From Lachnospiraceae bacterium (GTDB lineage Bacteria > Bacillota_A > Clostridia > Lachnospirales > Lachnospiraceae), in assembly GCA_009911175.1 (NCBI GenBank), contig QXWX01000064.1, positions 1 through 7,356 of the forward strand: a stretch of DNA of 7,356 nt, read 5' to 3'. The notes beneath the pieces were generated by a model. It had not been told where the DNA came from, did not search any database, and was given only the letters and a program-made list of their open reading frames with translations. How positions within the stretch are numbered: position 1 is the first letter of the stretch; each line of letters opens with the position of its first letter. A program made the translations under genes and the position numbers. This document shows, piece after piece, positions 1-5,663 of this stretch.

Positions 1-61
1 GCTTGTACCTTACACCGTAGGACTTTCACCCACCGAATTCCAAGCCCTTAGCTGGGCGCAC
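1..61 (-). mobile_element. 5' end of a group II intron (partial, runs off the window)
   Basis: Read on the minus strand, the sequence starting at 61 opens with GTGCGCCCAGC, the bacterial group II intron 5' consensus (GUGYG). It continues with a GCCC/GGGC mini-hairpin and then the typical domain I segment GGGTGAAAGTCC, which can form a GUGGG/CCUAC stem around a UGAAAGU loop, and then TGTAAGG..ACAAGC. This order is as I recall it for bacterial group II intron RNAs such as the class C introns. The upstream exon would end at 62, about 10 nt past the T-run of the tsf terminator. Class C introns are known to insert just behind intrinsic terminators, which fits, but 61 nt do not fix the class. The ribozyme body and any reverse transcriptase/maturase lie outside the window. 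Confidence 0.68.
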
Positions 62-71
62 CCTATAGAAT

Positions 72-105
72 AAAAAAGAACCCGCAGTCTCACGAACAAC
101 TGCGG
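72..105 (-). terminator. Intrinsic terminator of the rpsB-tsf operon
   Basis: On the minus strand CCGCAGT (105-99) pairs with ACTGCGG (88-82) around a 10-nt loop, giving a perfect 7-bp stem. It is followed by GTTC and a run of six T (77-72). It lies about 75 nt after the tsf stop codon. The upstream arm overlaps a second palindrome, TGCGGATCCGCA (101-112), which could compete with the terminator stem. No pyrH or frr gene follows before the window edge, so the transcript appears to end here. Confidence 0.85.
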
Positions 106-180
106 ATCCGCATTCTACTTTTCTACAGCTCCTTAGCAGACAGATCTGCGATCTGCCGCTTCCGGAACATTGCATGCTGA

Positions 181-1101
181 TTACATTCCAGCCTGTGCCG
201 CAACCTCTGCCGCAAAGTCGTCCACTTTCTTTTCCAGACCTTCGCCTGTCTCGAAACGGATGAACTTCTTTACGGTTACGTTTGCATTGTTTTCCTTTGC
301 AACCTTGTCCACGTATTTTGCAACCGTCAGATCGCTGTCCTGAACATATACCTGGTCTAACAGGCAGATTTCCTTCAATTCCTTGTTCAGACGGCCGATG
401 ATCATCTTTTCGATGATGTTGTCCGGCTTCTCCGGATTCTCTTTCTTCGCCTGCGCAAGAAGGATCTCCTTCTCGTGATCCATGTATTCCTGGGAAACCT
501 CTGTGCGGGAAACATACTTCGGATACATCGCCGCAACCTGCATTGCCACATTCTTTAAGCATGTCTTGATCTCATCGTTTACAACATCCGTATCTGCCAC
601 TACCAGTACGCCGATCCGTCCGCCGCCGTGGATATAGGATACCACACAGCCGTCTGCCTGAACCTTCTCAAATCTTCTGATATTCAGATTTTCTCCAATC
701 ACCGCGATCTTCTCGACCAGCGCTTCCTTTACGGTCTTGCTGGTGTCTTCCTTCCATGCCTCTGCCATGAACGCGTCAATATCTGCCGCATTTGTCTCTA
801 CAGCCTGAGCGGCCACTGCCTCTACAAATGCCTGGAAATCTGCATTTTTAGCGACAAAGTCTGTCTCAGAATTTACTTCCACGATCGCCGCAACCTTATC
901 ATCCTTCACAACGGTGCGTACAATTCCTTCCGCGGCAATCCTTCCTGCCTTCTTCTCAGCCTTTGCCTGTCCGTTCTTTCTCAGGTATTCGATTGCAGCA
1001 TCAATATCTCCATTTGTTTCTGTAAGAGCCTTCTTGCAGTCCATCATGCCCGCGCCTGTCATCTCTCTTAACTCTTTCACCAAGCCTGCTGTAATTGCCA
1101 T
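181..1101 (-). CDS. tsf: Translation elongation factor Ts
   Basis: EF-Ts, 306 aa, is the cytoplasmic guanine nucleotide exchange factor that releases GDP from EF-Tu. The N-terminal UBA-like domain carries the family signature TGAGMMDCK (residues 15-23). The second signature, with EVNSETDFVAKN (75-86), contains the TDFV residues that contact the EF-Tu nucleotide site. The core and dimerisation region with GGRIGVLV follows, and the length is normal for the long bacterial form. I chose the ATG at 1099-1101 because GGAGG lies 8 nt before it. The in-frame ATG at 1114-1116 contains part of that ribosome-binding site and directly abuts the rpsB stop, so it would add only an unlikely MEEKN extension. 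The gene follows rpsB by 15 bp and is surely co-transcribed with it. No frameshift or missing motif is seen. Confidence 0.97.
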   Translation of the reverse strand: MAITAGLVKELREMTGAGMMDCKKALTETNGDIDAAIEYLRKNGQAKAEKKAGRIAAEGIVRTVVKDDKVAAIVEVNSETDFVAKNADFQAFVEAVAAQAVETNAADIDAFMAEAWKEDTSKTVKEALVEKIAVIGENLNIRRFEKVQADGCVVSYIHGGGRIGVLVVADTDVVNDEIKTCLKNVAMQVAAMYPKYVSRTEVSQEYMDHEKEILLAQAKKENPEKPDNIIEKMIIGRLNKELKEICLLDQVYVQDSDLTVAKYVDKVAKENNANVTVKKFIRFETGEGLEKKVDDFAAEVAAQAGM

Positions 1102-1109
1102 GTTTTTTT

Positions 1110-1114
1110 CCTCC
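1110..1114 (-). promoter_or_regulatory. Ribosome-binding site of tsf
   Basis: GGAGG sits 8 nt upstream of the ATG at 1101, inside the 15-bp rpsB-tsf gap. The rpsB start has an almost identical arrangement, ATGGAGGAAA(A/G)AAACATG. In both genes this argues for the second ATG as the true start. Confidence 0.85.
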
Positions 1115-1116
1115 AT

Positions 1117-1857
1117 CTATTCTTCTACGTATTCGTCCGCAGCTTCTTCCGCTTCCTCATAGTACTCCTCGGCAGCACCCTGATTTGCTTCGATGACCGC
1201 ATCCGCCATCTTGGAAACGATCAGCTTGACTGCACGGATCGCGTCGTCATTACCCGGGATAACATAATCCAGTTCTTCCGGATCACAGTTCGTATCACAG
1301 ATTCCGATCAGCGGGATACCCAGGGTATGTGCTTCCTGAACACAGATTCTCTCCTTCTTCGGGTCAACGATGAAGATTGCGTCTGGAACTCTCTTCATTT
1401 CCTTGATACCGCCCAGATTCTTCTCAAGCTTGCTCCATTCCTTTTTCAATTCAATGACTTCCTTCTTCGGCAGTACGTCAAAGGTTCCGTCCTCTTCCAT
1501 TCTCTCGATATCCTTCAGTCTCTGGATACGGCTCTGGATCGTCTTGAAGTTGGTCAGCATACCTCCCAGCCATCTCTCATTCACATAGAACATACCGCAG
1601 CGCTCTGCTTCTGTGCGGATCGCATCCTGAGCCTGCTTCTTGGTTCCTACAAACAGAACGGTACCGCCGTCTGCCACGATATCAGCCACTGCCTGGTAAG
1701 CCTCGTCAACCATGCCCACAGACTTCTGCAGATCGATGATGTAGATGCCGTTCCTCTCTGTGTAAATGTACGGAGCCATCTTAGGATTCCATCTTCTTGT
1801 CTGATGTCCAAAATGTACACCTGCCTCTAAAAGCTGCTTCATTGAAATAACGCTCAT
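1117..1857 (-). CDS. rpsB: 30S ribosomal protein S2
   Basis: Ribosomal protein S2, 246 aa, a component of the 30S subunit at the head-body junction on the solvent side, needed for S1 binding in species that use S1. The N-terminal signature [19 protein letters not shown] (residues 9-27) is complete. The Rossmann-like core contains [13 protein letters not shown] and [15 protein letters not shown], and the family signature [13 protein letters not shown] is present near residue 210. The protein ends in an acidic tail rich in Glu/Ala/Tyr, usual for Clostridia. The start at 1855-1857 has GGAGG 8 nt upstream. The ATG at 1870-1872 overlaps that site and is rejected. It is the first gene of the rpsB-tsf operon, which is conserved across bacteria. 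Confidence 0.98.
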   Translation of the reverse strand: MSVISMKQLLEAGVHFGHQTRRWNPKMAPYIYTERNGIYIIDLQKSVGMVDEAYQAVADIVADGGTVLFVGTKKQAQDAIRTEAERCGMFYVNERWLGGMLTNFKTIQSRIQRLKDIERMEEDGTFDVLPKKEVIELKKEWSKLEKNLGGIKEMKRVPDAIFIVDPKKERICVQEAHTLGIPLIGICDTNCDPEELDYVIPGNDDAIRAVKLIVSKMADAVIEANQGAAEEYYEEAEEAADEYVEE

Positions 1858-1865
1858 GTTTCTTT

Positions 1866-1870
1866 CCTCC
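1866..1870 (-). promoter_or_regulatory. Ribosome-binding site of rpsB
   Basis: GGAGG ends 8 nt before the ATG at 1857 and decides the start against the upstream in-frame ATG at 1872. It lies about 18 nt downstream of the 3' arm of the leader's long-range stem, so leader folding could affect access to it. Confidence 0.85.
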
Positions 1871-1887
1871 ATCTGGTTTTAGTCTTC

Positions 1888-1979
1888 CGTATGCTTCCTT
1901 TTTTCCGAAACCGGCCCGCTCAGGTTAAAAAGTGTACGTCCTGACGCAGACTTAGGCACCTGCGGAAAACCCGCATACG
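1888..1979 (-). promoter_or_regulatory. Structured 5' leader of rpsB, possible ribosomal-protein autoregulation site
   Basis: The rpsB leader runs from about 1992 to 1858. On the minus strand CGTATGC (1979-1973) is the exact complement of GCATACG (1894-1888), so a long-range stem can close most of the leader. Inside are a hairpin TGCGG-GTTTT-CCGCA (1975-1961), a possible GCAG/CTGC stem, a TCAGG/CCTGA stem (1944-1940 with 1924-1920) and a small CCG-GTTT-CGG hairpin. The first hairpin shares 1975-1973 with the long-range stem, so the two compete at full length. S2 is known to repress rpsB-tsf through the leader in gammaproteobacteria. Whether this leader works the same way is inference. Confidence 0.5.
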
Positions 1980-1998
1980 TGTTTTTTGCAACGGTAGT

Positions 1999-2027
1999 AG
2001 TATAGCACAGAACCCCGCACAGCGCAA
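1999..2027 (-). promoter_or_regulatory. Sigma-A promoter of rpsB-tsf (extended -10)
   Basis: On the minus strand the -35 element TTGCGC (2027-2022) is followed after exactly 17 bp by TATACT (2004-1999). TGC directly precedes the -10 element, giving an extended -10. Transcription should start near 1992, leaving a leader of about 135 nt. The promoter begins only about 20 bp past the T-run of the upstream gene's terminator, so rpsB-tsf is likely an independent unit. Confidence 0.72.
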
Positions 2028-2048
2028 GGATTTTTGTAGACGGATTTT

Positions 2049-2083
2049 AAAAAACCCCTGTCCGCATATGCGGCGCAGGGGTT
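2049..2083 (-). terminator. Strong intrinsic terminator of the NlpC/P60 gene
   Basis: AACCCCTG (2053-2060) pairs with CAGGGGTT (2076-2083), and the inner palindrome CCGCATATGCGG (2062-2073) extends the helix with small mismatches. On the minus strand the hairpin is followed by six T (2054-2049), matching the end of the gene that stops at 2194. The plus-strand side is followed only by a broken pyrimidine-rich run, so the minus strand is the natural direction. Confidence 0.88.
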
Positions 2084-2087
2084 CCTT

Positions 2088-2179
2088 CTCTTTTGTCTTT
2101 TATAAATCTTTTGCTGCTTATAAAATCTTTTGTTTCTTAATCAATCTTTCGTGCCTGATCAATCTTTTGTATCTATATG
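2088..2179 (-). repeat. Five degenerate 18-19 bp tandem repeats in the 3' UTR of the NlpC/P60 gene
   Basis: Read on the plus strand, the core (A/C)TCTTT(T/C)G recurs at 2088, 2106, 2125, 2144 and 2162, with steps of 18, 19, 19 and 18 bp. Each core is followed by a looser A/T-rich tail, such as TTAATCA, TGATCA or TTATAAA. On the minus strand each unit reads as CAAAAGAT plus about 11 nt. The array fills nearly the whole space between the gene's stop codon and its terminator. It is not part of an evident gene. Confidence 0.6.
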
Positions 2180-2193
2180 ATGAGAATTCCTCT

Positions 2194-3408
2194 TTAGTAG
2201 CGTACATAGATCATGCCAGCCTGTACAGGGCCGACAACTACACCAACGCCCTCTGTTGCCGCATGGATCATCTGGCCTCCACCGATATAGATCCCGCAGT
2301 GTCCTGCGTTGACACACACATCGCCGGGCTGCGGATCTGACACCTGCGGCCATGCGAGGAATGTATATGTAGTACCCAAACGGGAATAGCTGCCTGTCAG
2401 ACAATAGCTTACAAAACCGGAACAGTCAAAGGATCCCGGAGAGCAGGCTCCCCATACATATTCTGCATTCCCGACCCAGCCATACGCGCGGTCCACAATG
2501 GAGTTGCCCGTAAAGACATCATAGCTTGGCTCCGGGGTGGGAGTCGTCGTATCCTCTTCAGGAGTATCTGTCGCATTGTCTGTGTTCTCTTCCCCTGTTG
2601 TATTCTCTCCCGGTGTATTGGAATCTGTATTCCCCTCTGCCGGAGCATCCGGAGTCGGTGTAACCGTGGGCTGCGCCGCAGTCGGCTGCTGGGTACGTGC
2701 CGAAGCTGTACGAGCCCGCTCTGCCGCTTCCGCTGCCCGCGCAGCGGCTGCTGCTTCCTCCGCCGCGCGGATACGGGCTGCTTCCGCCTCCTGAGCCGCG
2801 ATCCGGATCATCTCATCCAGGTTATCAACCTCCTCACGCTTGGATTCGATCGTAGTCTCCAGTTCTGAAGACTGAACCTGATATTCTGCCTCTATATTCT
2901 TCAGGGTAGTGGTTTCCTCTTCCAATGTAGCCTTCAGGTCTTCTACTTCAGTCACCGTCTGAGCGTATTCCTCAAGCTTATCCCTGTCATAGCTATGTAC
3001 CTGCTCTACATATTCCCCCTGCTTCAATGCTTCTGCCATGCTTCCGGAGCTCATCACACGCTCAAGTGCGGAAACGTCTCCCTCTTCATACATATACTTG
3101 ATACGAAGCTTCATATCTTCATACTGCTGCTGCTTCTTATCTTCCGCAACTGCCAGATCCTGCTTCGCCTGTACAAGCTCCTGACCTTTGACGATCAACT
3201 GCCCCTCCAGTTCATTCATCTTGATCATTAATGTATTCAGCTGTGTCTGCAAATCATTTACTTCACCTTCAACTGCTGCTTTCTGATTCTCCAGATTTGC
3301 CTGCTTCTCCTCTTCCGGTGAAGCACTTACAGGAAATGCCGGAGTGACAACCATGGAACAAGCCAACGCGATTGCCAGCAACAGACTGCGTACTCTTTTA
3401 AATTTCAT
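2194..3408 (-). CDS. Secreted CwlO/PcsB-like peptidoglycan hydrolase with C-terminal NlpC/P60 domain
   Basis: A 404-aa exported protein predicted to cut peptide bonds in cell-wall stem peptides. A signal peptide spans residues 1-29: basic MKFKRVR, a hydrophobic core, and VSA before the likely cleavage site. Residues about 32-235 are rich in Glu, Gln and Ala with heptad-like spacing, that is, a long coiled coil. Around 113-137 lies a segment like the conserved coiled-coil turn of PcsB/CwlO proteins, which in known members is the region controlled by FtsEX. Residues 238-297 form a Thr/Pro/Asp/Glu linker. The C-terminal NlpC/P60 domain (about 300-404) has the Cys of FDCSGF (C329), the His of AGHCGIYIG (H370) and a third His in MIHAA (H382), so the catalytic set is intact. 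The start has AAAGGTG 6-7 nt upstream. FtsEX is not encoded nearby. The exact physiological role (elongation or septum splitting) is not shown by the sequence. Confidence 0.93.
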   Translation of the reverse strand: MKFKRVRSLLLAIALACSMVVTPAFPVSASPEEEKQANLENQKAAVEGEVNDLQTQLNTLMIKMNELEGQLIVKGQELVQAKQDLAVAEDKKQQQYEDMKLRIKYMYEEGDVSALERVMSSGSMAEALKQGEYVEQVHSYDRDKLEEYAQTVTEVEDLKATLEEETTTLKNIEAEYQVQSSELETTIESKREEVDNLDEMIRIAAQEAEAARIRAAEEAAAAARAAEAAERARTASARTQQPTAAQPTVTPTPDAPAEGNTDSNTPGENTTGEENTDNATDTPEEDTTTPTPEPSYDVFTGNSIVDRAYGWVGNAEYVWGACSPGSFDCSGFVSYCLTGSYSRLGTTYTFLAWPQVSDPQPGDVCVNAGHCGIYIGGGQMIHAATEGVGVVVGPVQAGMIYVRY

Positions 3409-3437
3409 CTTGTCACCTTTCCTTATTAATATTTAAT

Positions 3438-3463
3438 TATTTATATGTCCCCACATATAAATA
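3438..3463 (-). promoter_or_regulatory. 11-bp inverted repeat at the start point of the NlpC/P60 transcript
   Basis: Positions 3438-3448 and 3453-3463 are perfect reverse complements around a 4-nt centre (CCCC on plus, GGGG on minus). The expected start of transcription from the proximal promoter is near 3458, so the repeat covers the first bases of the mRNA. It could be a repressor operator or, if the start is slightly upstream, a 5' stem-loop protecting the mRNA. The sequence does not decide between these. Confidence 0.55.
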
Positions 3464-3465
3464 TC

Positions 3466-3494
3466 ATTATACAACATCAGTCATCCTTTTTCAA
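3466..3494 (-). promoter_or_regulatory. Proximal sigma-A promoter of the NlpC/P60 gene
   Basis: On the minus strand TTGAAA (3494-3489), a 17-bp spacer and a perfect TATAAT (3471-3466) form a near-consensus promoter. It lies about 58 bp upstream of the ATG at 3408. No convincing WalR-type TGTWAH direct repeat was found beside it, although cwlO-like genes are often in that regulon. Confidence 0.8.
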
Positions 3495-3559
3495 TATTTT
3501 TTAAAAATTTTTGACAAAATGATTCCAATGTCATGATTTATTCTTAATGATACAGTCGT

Positions 3560-3588
3560 ATTATAAAGTATATCCTCAAATTTTGCAA
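3560..3588 (-). promoter_or_regulatory. Distal sigma-A promoter of the NlpC/P60 gene
   Basis: On the minus strand TTGCAA (3588-3583), a 17-bp spacer and a perfect TATAAT (3565-3560). This is 94 bp upstream of the proximal promoter with the same spacing, so the hydrolase gene may have tandem promoters. The stretch between them holds a TGACA/TGTCA inverted repeat (3512-3516, 3529-3533) that could be an operator. Confidence 0.65.
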
Positions 3589-3702
3589 TACCCTTTTAAC
3601 ATTTTTGTAATAATTCATCTGATTTTTATTCAGCCTCGAATCCATTCCTTCCGTTCAGTCCGGAAAATGAATAAAAAACTGATAGCTATTTCTGTCAAAC
3701 CG

Positions 3703-3711
3703 TGGTATGAT
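3703..3711 (+). promoter_or_regulatory. Possible extended -10 promoter for the dehydrogenase gene
   Basis: TGGTATGAT contains a TGn extended element directly before TATGAT (3706-3711). No good -35 is visible at 17 bp (TAGCTA). The start of transcription would be near 3718, about 78 nt before the gene. A second -10-like TATAAT at 3737-3742 also lacks a -35 and lies inside a palindrome. Confidence 0.4.
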
Positions 3712-3731
3712 AAGAATATGAAACACATTCG

Positions 3732-3748
3732 TTTCTTATAATAAGAAA
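3732..3748. promoter_or_regulatory. 17-bp perfect palindrome upstream of the dehydrogenase, operator candidate
   Basis: TTTCTTAT (3732-3739) and ATAAGAAA (3741-3748) are exact reverse complements around a single A. The one-base centre makes an RNA hairpin poor and a dimeric repressor site more plausible. It would lie roughly 15-30 bp downstream of the predicted start point of the TGGTATGAT promoter, where a bound protein would block transcription. Confidence 0.5.
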
Positions 3749-3795
3749 AAGTGACGGCTGCCGAAGCATCTATGCAGGCAGTCCAGGGAGTCTAT

Positions 3796-4527
3796 ATGGG
3801 AAAACGATCCGTACTGATCACCGGCGCCTCTCGCGGCATCGGCCGGGCCTGTGCATTTCGCTTCGCGCGGGCCGGGTATTTTGTATTTATCAACTGCAGG
3901 CATTCTGTTACAGAATTATATGATATCAAGAGGCAGCTGCTCGCCGGCGGACATTTGTGCGAAGCCGTACCGGGAGACGCGGGCGACCCTGCCGACACGG
4001 CACAGATTTTTTCCAGATTGCGTGAGATCTGCGACGGACCGGACGTTCTGGTGAACAATGCCGGGATTTCCTATGTCGGACTTCTGACTGATATGACGGA
4101 TCAGGATTGGGAAGACATTCTGCATTCGAACCTCTCTTCCGCCTTTTACTGTTCCCGTGCCGCCCTCCCCTACATGATTTCCCAAAAAAGCGGGAAGATC
4201 ATCAATATCTCTTCCATGTGGGGGAGGGTCGGCGCCTCCTGCGAAGCCGCATACTCCGCTTCCAAGGCCGGCCTCAACGGTCTGACCATGGCCCTGGCAA
4301 AGGAACTGGCCCCAAGCAATATTCAGGTCAATGCCATTGCCTGCGGAGTCATAGATACTGCCATGAATGCCGGATTCTCCGAAAAAGAGCGGCAGGCTTT
4401 GAGGGAAGAGGTTCCGGCGGGACGATTCGGCACACCGGAGGAGACCGCGGAACTGGTCTATGACCTGGCTGAGAACCACCCCTATCTGACCGGGCAGATC
4501 ATCGGACTGGACGGTGGAATGATATAA
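3796..4527 (+). CDS. Short-chain dehydrogenase/reductase, FabG-like, probably EF-P 5-aminopentanone reductase (YmfI) type
   Basis: A 243-aa classical SDR, cytoplasmic and NAD(P)H-dependent. The nucleotide-binding motif TGASRGIG (residues 9-16) is intact, and R13 and R35 favour NADPH. NNAG is at 87-90. The catalytic set is complete: N112, S140, Y153 and K157 (YSASK). The C-terminus LTGQIIGLDGG is standard for FabG relatives. The stretch SSMWGRVGASCE (139-150) matches the SS(I/M)WG..GASCE pattern I recall from B. subtilis YmfI, which reduces the 5-aminopentanone group on EF-P Lys. That makes YmfI-type a better guess than fatty-acid FabG, supported by the absence of fab genes nearby. The ATG at 3796 has AGGGAG 5 nt upstream. 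In-frame GTG 3751 and ATG 3772 would extend the protein before the usual SDR start. A carbamate-kinase family gene follows 72 bp later. Confidence 0.9.
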   Translation: MGKRSVLITGASRGIGRACAFRFARAGYFVFINCRHSVTELYDIKRQLLAGGHLCEAVPGDAGDPADTAQIFSRLREICDGPDVLVNNAGISYVGLLTDMTDQDWEDILHSNLSSAFYCSRAALPYMISQKSGKIINISSMWGRVGASCEAAYSASKAGLNGLTMALAKELAPSNIQVNAIACGVIDTAMNAGFSEKERQALREEVPAGRFGTPEETAELVYDLAENHPYLTGQIIGLDGGMI

Positions 4528-4529
4528 GC

Positions 4530-4562
4530 TCCTGTTCACACCCTGACCCGGTGTTCACAGGA
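4530..4562 (+). other. Hairpin between the dehydrogenase and carbamate-kinase genes
   Basis: TCCTGT (4530-4535) pairs with ACAGGA (4557-4562) and ACACC (4538-4542) with GGTGT (4550-4554), separated by a 2x2 internal loop and closed by a 7-nt loop. No T-run follows, so it is not a normal intrinsic terminator. It could be a processing or attenuation element between co-transcribed genes. It also contains TGTTCACA twice in direct orientation, 19 bp apart (4533 and 4552), so it may instead be a protein-binding site. Confidence 0.45.
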
Positions 4563-4599
4563 ACTGATATAAATATATGAAAGAACAGGGAGAACAACT

Positions 4600-5529
4600 A
4601 TGAAGAAAAGAGCAGTCATCGCACTTGGGCACCGCGCTCTGGGCACTACGCTCCCCGAGCAGATGGTGGCCGTAAAGAAAACCGCAAAATCCATTGCCGA
4701 TCTTCTGGAGGAAGGCTATCAGATCGCGATCACACACAGCAACGCCCCCCAGGTCGGCATGATCCATACCGCCATGAATGAATTCGGCAAGGCACATCCG
4801 GACTACACTGCCGCGCCCATGTCCGTATGCTCTGCCATGAGCCAGGGCTATATCGGATATGACCTCCAGAACGGTATCCGGGAAGAACTGCTGAACCGCG
4901 GCATTTACCGCACGGTCAGCACGATTTTGACCCAGGTCATCGTAGACCCCTATGACGAGGCATTTTATACACCCACCAAGGTACTTGGACGGTATATGTC
5001 GGTCCAGGAAGCCAATGAGGAACGGAAGAAAGGCAATTATATCATCGAGGAGCCCGGCAAAGGCTTCCGGCGGGTCGTATCCGCCCCCAATCCGGTTGAG
5101 ATCGTGGAGCTGGATGCCGTCAAAGCCCTTTTAGACGCGGATCAGCTGGTCATCGCCTGCGGCGGCGGCGGGATTCCGGTCATGAAGCAGGATAATCATT
5201 TGAGAGGCGCCAGCGCCGTCATCGAAAAAGATCTTGCAGCCGGCAAGCTTGCGGAAGGCGTGGGAGCCGACATTCTGATCATCCTGACAAGCGTGGAGCA
5301 GGTATGCATCAACTTTGGACAGGAGAATGAGACCAAGCTGGGAGAGATCACAGTCAGGGAAGCCAGAGAATACATGGAGCAGGGGCATTTCGGCATTTAC
5401 AACATGTATCCGAAGTTTCGGGCTTCCGTGGAGTTCATTGAAAAGGGGGAGTGCCGCAGCGCGCTGATCACCTCTTTTGACAAAGTAAAAGACGGCATCC
5501 ACGGAAAAGCAGGAACTATCATCCGATAA
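4600..5529 (+). CDS. arcC: Carbamate kinase family protein with altered phosphate-binding loops
   Basis: A 309-aa member of the amino-acid kinase fold, full length for carbamate kinase (carbamoyl phosphate + ADP to ATP + carbamate, the last step of arginine deiminase or purine/ureide breakdown). Family blocks are clear: SAMSQGYIGYDLQN (78-91), TQVIVDPYDEAF (111-122), TPTK (124-127), GKGFRRVV (153-160), ACGGGGIPV (186-194), EKD (209-211) and ILTSVEQVCINFG (228-240). K127, K210, D211 and K272 match the catalytic lysines and Asp of the E. faecalis enzyme. The two glycine loops differ: the usual GGNA is GHRA (10-13) and HGNGP is HSNAP (46-50). The late EGKTGT motif is HGKAGT. The family assignment is firm; the substrate is less sure. 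AGGGAG lies 7 nt before the ATG. No arcA, arcB or ureide genes are in view. The gene ends before its own terminator. Confidence 0.88.
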   Translation: MKKRAVIALGHRALGTTLPEQMVAVKKTAKSIADLLEEGYQIAITHSNAPQVGMIHTAMNEFGKAHPDYTAAPMSVCSAMSQGYIGYDLQNGIREELLNRGIYRTVSTILTQVIVDPYDEAFYTPTKVLGRYMSVQEANEERKKGNYIIEEPGKGFRRVVSAPNPVEIVELDAVKALLDADQLVIACGGGGIPVMKQDNHLRGASAVIEKDLAAGKLAEGVGADILIILTSVEQVCINFGQENETKLGEITVREAREYMEQGHFGIYNMYPKFRASVEFIEKGECRSALITSFDKVKDGIHGKAGTIIR

Positions 5530-5560
5530 CGCAGCCCTTACAGAAAACGGCATTTACTCA

Positions 5561-5595
5561 GGACAGAGCAAGGACGCTTTGTCCTATATTTTTTT
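5561..5595 (+). terminator. Intrinsic terminator after the carbamate-kinase gene
   Basis: GGACAGAGC (5561-5569) pairs with GCTTTGTCC (5576-5584) through 9 bp including one G-U, around a 6-nt loop. TATA and seven T (5589-5595) follow. It lies 32 nt after the stop codon and ends the unit that contains the carbamate-kinase gene. Confidence 0.88.
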
Positions 5596-5612
5596 GTTGT
5601 AATCTAGCAAAA

Positions 5613-5621
5613 TGGTATAAA
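5613..5621 (+). promoter_or_regulatory. Probable extended -10 promoter of the hemerythrin/receiver gene
   Basis: TGG directly precedes TATAAA (5616-5621), an extended -10. The -35 region is weak (TTGTTG at 5594-5599, 16-bp spacer) and merges with the T-run of the preceding terminator. Transcription should start near 5628, which leaves an untranslated leader of about 255 nt. A second TATAGT (5652-5657) has no usable -35. Confidence 0.5.
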
Positions 5622-5663
5622 ATCAAATTACCTTTTTCTGCATATATATGATATAGTAATATT

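Noticed and set aside
628..1830. Open frames on the plus strand opposite tsf and rpsB
   Set aside because: They are mirror frames of highly conserved translation genes, with Cys/Leu/His-rich products and no start signals.
3511..3539. Plus-strand promoter starting at a perfect TTGACA (3511-3516)
   Set aside because: The hexamer 17 bp downstream is TGATTT, a poor -10, and it is more than 250 bp from the dehydrogenase gene.
3409..3600. WalR box for the CwlO/PcsB-like gene
   Set aside because: Only isolated half-matches to TGTWAH were found, with no correctly spaced pair near either promoter.
3547..3741. 64-codon open frame on the plus strand in the 3409-3795 gap
   Set aside because: It has no ribosome-binding site, its composition is A/T-rich and Ile/Phe-heavy, and it overlaps promoter elements of the divergent gene. 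It looks like a chance frame.
3916..4539. 207-codon open frame on the minus strand opposite the dehydrogenase
   Set aside because: The plus-strand SDR has complete motifs; the antisense frame shows no family features.
4530..4562. Hairpin taken as a terminator of the dehydrogenase gene
   Set aside because: No T-run follows on the plus strand and there is an internal loop. I kept it only as an unexplained hairpin.
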